NCBI GenBank assembly: GCA_938006335.1
Contig: CALLMF010000002.1
Span: forward strand, 1 to 64,000
Origin: an uncultured Granulosicoccaceae bacterium
GTDB lineage: Bacteria; Pseudomonadota; Gammaproteobacteria; Granulosicoccales; Granulosicoccaceae
DNA: 64,000 bases
Direction: 5' to 3'
In this document: positions 61,432 through 64,000 of the stretch, in pieces
Layout: each line of letters begins with the position of its first letter
How positions within the stretch are numbered: position 1 is the first letter of the stretch
Notes under the pieces: generated by a model
Database searches by the model: none
What the model saw: the letters and a program-made list of their open reading frames with translations, nothing else
Told to the model about the DNA's origin: nothing
Program-made: the position numbers and the translations under genes

Positions 61432-62880
61432 GTGCACGTGTCACTGCTCCGTCGAATTTCCGATCTCTGGACTATTGGTCGTCAAAATGATGACGATTGG
61501 GTCGTGCCTGCGTGCCTGGCACCGATCGTTTTCGTGTTGCTGGCGCTCGCCAGTGCACAGATTCCGGCAGCCGACGAGATTCCCAACAGCGACATGTGTG
61601 AAGGGATCTTGTCGCGTATCTCTTTTCGTGGCAACCGCGTCACGCGCCCGCAGATCATGCTGCGCGAGCTGGCGCTTCAGGCCGGCGACGAGTGCTCGAT
61701 AGACCGGATCGTTGATGGCGTGCAACGCCTCGCCGATCTCGGGCTCTTTCGCAGCGTACATGCGGAGATCGTTCCGCGTGCGACGCAGGACCGGCCGCCG
61801 CTGGGTGCGGCGCTGTCAACGGATGCCTTGCCGGATGACAGCCGCCAAGGATTTGATGGCATCGAGCTGCAGTATGTAGTCAAGGAGAAATTCTATTTCA
61901 TCGGCTTGCCACGCTTGTCGAGAACCTCGGATGGTGAGGTGCGTGCAGGCATCAGTCTCGAGTGGGACAACTTTCTGGGCCGTTTGCACAAGATGCAGCT
62001 GGTCAGCGAGTGGCGCCAGGAAGATGAGGGGCGTGGGCGCGGTGGCTTTGTGCATGAGCTCGACTACGATGTACCGCGCTGGCTGTCGACCGACTACGGT
62101 TTCAGCGTTCGTTTGCGGGGCGAGAGTCGGCAAGTGGACCTCGCCGTTGACGGCGTGGACTACGGTGAAGGTCGTCGCGACGCGCGCGCCGCAGGGGTCA
62201 CGCTGGCCCGTTGGCTCAATGCCAGCGATGGTGTGCAGGGCTTGCGCATGATTTTTGGCGCTGGAGTGGAGCAGCGTGAATACGACATCTCGAGTGGTGG
62301 CCTCGGCCCGCTACGCGGTGGTGTTGATCTGCACTGGCGTGTGGGCCTTGAGAGTCGTCGCGTGCACAGGGATCGCTACCGTCGAACGGGGCACCGTATC
62401 GGCAGTTCGCTGCGTTTCGCATCATCGGCCATGGGATCAGACTTTGACTGGGTGCGCCTTGATACCTGGATGGCGGCTTATCGCCCGGTCGGGCAGAACT
62501 TCAGCAACCTGAACGCAAAGGTGTCCCTGGGGCTGAGCGACAATGCCCCGTTCGGCGAACGCTTCTATTCGATCGGTGGCGGAGATCTGCTGCGCGGTAT
62601 GACCAAGGGCTCGCGCGAAGGCGACATCCGCCTGGTGGCCAACGTCGAGTATCTGGTGCCGTGGTACAAGCGCCCAACGCTCCGCGGTGTCGTGTTTGCC
62701 GATGTCGGTAACGTCTGGCTACGCGACGAGGTTGACCTGCTGGACCTGGAATGGCGCGGCGGGCTCGGTATCCGCTGGAAGCTGGAGGCGCTGAGCAACA
62801 CCGATATGCGCATCGATGTCGCCTGGGATCCTGATGAGCAAACCCTCACCCCATACATCTCCACGAGTCTGACCTTCTGA
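61432..62880 (+). CDS. Small Omp85-family outer-membrane protein
   Basis: Starting at a GTG, the 482-residue protein has a hydrophobic N-terminus (cleavage near SAQIPA) and one POTRA-like domain (ISFRGNRVTRPQIMLREL and IDRIVDGVQRLADLGLFR), then a barrel beginning AGISLEWDNFLGRLHKMQLV and closing DPDEQTLTPYISTSLTF. The L6-loop motif of Omp85 proteins reads LRGM in GGGDLLRGMTKGS. BamA has five POTRA domains and TamA three, so this is a reduced form. It lies 92 bases after batD. Substrate unknown. Confidence 0.85.
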   Translation: MHVSLLRRISDLWTIGRQNDDDWVVPACLAPIVFVLLALASAQIPAADEIPNSDMCEGILSRISFRGNRVTRPQIMLRELALQAGDECSIDRIVDGVQRLADLGLFRSVHAEIVPRATQDRPPLGAALSTDALPDDSRQGFDGIELQYVVKEKFYFIGLPRLSRTSDGEVRAGISLEWDNFLGRLHKMQLVSEWRQEDEGRGRGGFVHELDYDVPRWLSTDYGFSVRLRGESRQVDLAVDGVDYGEGRRDARAAGVTLARWLNASDGVQGLRMIFGAGVEQREYDISSGGLGPLRGGVDLHWRVGLESRRVHRDRYRRTGHRIGSSLRFASSAMGSDFDWVRLDTWMAAYRPVGQNFSNLNAKVSLGLSDNAPFGERFYSIGGGDLLRGMTKGSREGDIRLVANVEYLVPWYKRPTLRGVVFADVGNVWLRDEVDLLDLEWRGGLGIRWKLEALSNTDMRIDVAWDPDEQTLTPYISTSLTF

Positions 62881-62905
62881 CTCGGTGAGGGGTTATGCTC
62901 GCGCG

Positions 62906-63694
62906 ATGAGCACCCGAAACTCCGATACCGAAAATGCCGTAAAGGCGTGCCCTGATCTGCGCGTAGAGCATGATCGAGGGGTCTGTACGATTTCGCTCGC
63001 GCGGCCCGCCAAGAAGAACGCGTTTACCAATGCGATGTACGCAAGTCTTGCAGACACGCTGGAGTCGCTGAACGGCTCCGATTGCAAATGCGTGCTGATT
63101 CGCGCGGACGGAGACGCCTTCTCGGCTGGAAATGATCTGAACGATTTCCTGTCTCTCGAGCGATTTGAGGATGCGCCGGTCGTACGAATGCTTGCGGCAC
63201 TGGCGGATACTGACGTACCGATCGTCGCAGCGGTCGGTGGTGCGGCTGTGGGTATAGGCACGACAATCCTGCTGCATTGCGATCTGGTGTTTGCGTCTCC
63301 TGAGGCGCGTTTTGCCACCCCCTTCGTACCGTTGGGGCTCGTGCCGGAGGCCGCGTCCAGCCGCTTGTTGCCGGAGGCTCTCGGTTATCGACGTGCCATG
63401 GCGATGTTCCTGCTCGGTGAGTTCCTGGCCGCAGAGCAGGCGTTGGCTGCAGGCCTGGTCAGCCACATGAGCACTCGGGATACGTTGGAGGCCGATGCTC
63501 TTGCAGCCGCTGACAAGATTTCCTTGCTGCCGGCAAACGCGGTGCGTGCAACGCGCCGGCTGTGCCGCATGGCACCCGCTTCCATCCCCGACACGATCGC
63601 CCGTGAGATCGAGGTGTTTGCGGAGCGGTTGCAAGCACCGGATACTCGTCAGGCCATCGAGTCCGTGCTGAAAGCGCGCAGCGCCAAACACTGA
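62906..63694 (+). CDS. Enoyl-CoA hydratase/isomerase family protein
   Basis: ATG 62906 (MSTRNSDTEN) is used; the 262-residue protein has the crotonase pattern ISLARPAKKNAFTNAMYASL, GDAFSAGNDLNDF (oxyanion-hole strand), AAVGGAAVGIGTTILLHCD and ARFATPFVPLGLVPEAASSR. One of the usual catalytic Glu residues is present as PEAASS. It may serve fatty-acid breakdown; the next gene is a FadB/FadJ-type start. Substrate not decidable. Confidence 0.9.
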   Translation: MSTRNSDTENAVKACPDLRVEHDRGVCTISLARPAKKNAFTNAMYASLADTLESLNGSDCKCVLIRADGDAFSAGNDLNDFLSLERFEDAPVVRMLAALADTDVPIVAAVGGAAVGIGTTILLHCDLVFASPEARFATPFVPLGLVPEAASSRLLPEALGYRRAMAMFLLGEFLAAEQALAAGLVSHMSTRDTLEADALAAADKISLLPANAVRATRRLCRMAPASIPDTIAREIEVFAERLQAPDTRQAIESVLKARSAKH

Positions 63695-63724
63695 TAACTG
63701 CTTGGAACCTTGAGTGATCGATCA

Positions 63725-64000
63725 ATGAACGTTACAACGCAAAGCGTAGCGACTGATGGTGCGCCCGGGCCCTTCGAACATTGGCGTGTCGATCTCGACC
63801 AGGAGTCGATCCTGTGGGTGGATTGCGATCGCGCTGGAAAAAGCAGTAACGCGCTTGGTGAAGCGGTTATCGCTGAACTCGACCAGATCCTTGCCTGGGC
63901 TGAGCAAACCGTACTGGCAGGCCTTGTTGTCGGCTCAGCCAAGCCGGCAAGTTTCATCCTGGGTGCCGACATCAACGAGTTTGATGCCTTTACCAGTGCC
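63725..64000 (+). CDS. FadB/FadJ-type multifunctional beta-oxidation protein, 3' end outside the window
   Basis: The frame from ATG 63725 is open to the window edge: 92 residues. It begins like the alpha subunit of the fatty-acid oxidation complex: a hydratase first strand (WRVDLDQESILWVDCDRAGK), SSNALGEAVIAELDQIL and SAKPASFILGADINEFDAF, the latter an oxyanion-hole region. The later dehydrogenase domain lies outside the window. It follows the enoyl-CoA hydratase gene by 30 bases. Confidence 0.75.
   Translation, partial: MNVTTQSVATDGAPGPFEHWRVDLDQESILWVDCDRAGKSSNALGEAVIAELDQILAWAEQTVLAGLVVGSAKPASFILGADINEFDAFTSA

Overview
The window looks like chromosomal DNA of a free-living, GC-rich gammaproteobacterium. 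It is Gram-negative: there are many outer-membrane barrels, lipoproteins and OmpA-type peptidoglycan anchors. The RapA, PrfC, CysB, ilvC and ilvBN genes and the rimI neighbourhood all fit Gammaproteobacteria. I cannot name the genus from sequence alone. No rRNA, tRNA, CRISPR array, transposase or phage module was found.

Layout. 1-3155: a cut-off gene, an AsmA-like protein, a small lipoprotein and a DUF2945 protein. 3156-6600: an accessory island, visibly richer in A+T, with short orphan genes, one frameshifted gene, two start-less C-terminal fragments, and a degenerate 51-bp direct repeat at 4451-4501 and 6540-6590. I read it as a possible graveyard of polymorphic-toxin tails with immunity-like partners. 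6578-12499 (minus): a protein with two 2-oxoglutarate/Fe(II) oxygenase domains, then a coupled DUF1800-DUF1501-lipocalin-barrel operon. 12571-20370: a TVP38/TMEM64-type membrane protein, three paralogous OmpA-like genes and a calcium-binding-repeat surface protein with a C-terminal sorting-type tail. 20708-23914: pckA facing a BepA-like protease. 24410-35189: ilvB-ilvN, a glycosyltransferase, ilvC, a ModF-like ABC ATPase, pssA, a HolD-like gene, rimI and prfC.

35371-42871: a small barrel protein, a ferredoxin-NADP reductase, a CysB-type regulator and a complete BMP-family nucleoside-type ABC importer (ATPase, two permeases, binding protein). 42942-47936 (minus): xthA, rapA and avtA. 48233-51901: a cold-shock protein with a TTG start, an acetate kinase fused to a PduL phosphotransacylase, and a photolyase. 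51963-62880: a barrel protein, an Ig-like lipoprotein and a tightly packed MoxR-DUF58-DUF4381-BatA-BatB-BatC-BatD operon, followed by a small Omp85 protein. 62906-64000: an enoyl-CoA hydratase and the start of a FadB/FadJ-type protein.

Most neighbouring genes on the same strand overlap by 1-10 bases (ATGA, GTGA, TGATG), so translational coupling is the rule here. The most notable items are the AckA-PduL fusion, the double-oxygenase fusion, the possible toxin-tail/immunity island, the OmpA paralog cluster and the 17-unit Ser-Gly-Glu-Gln minisatellite inside batC.
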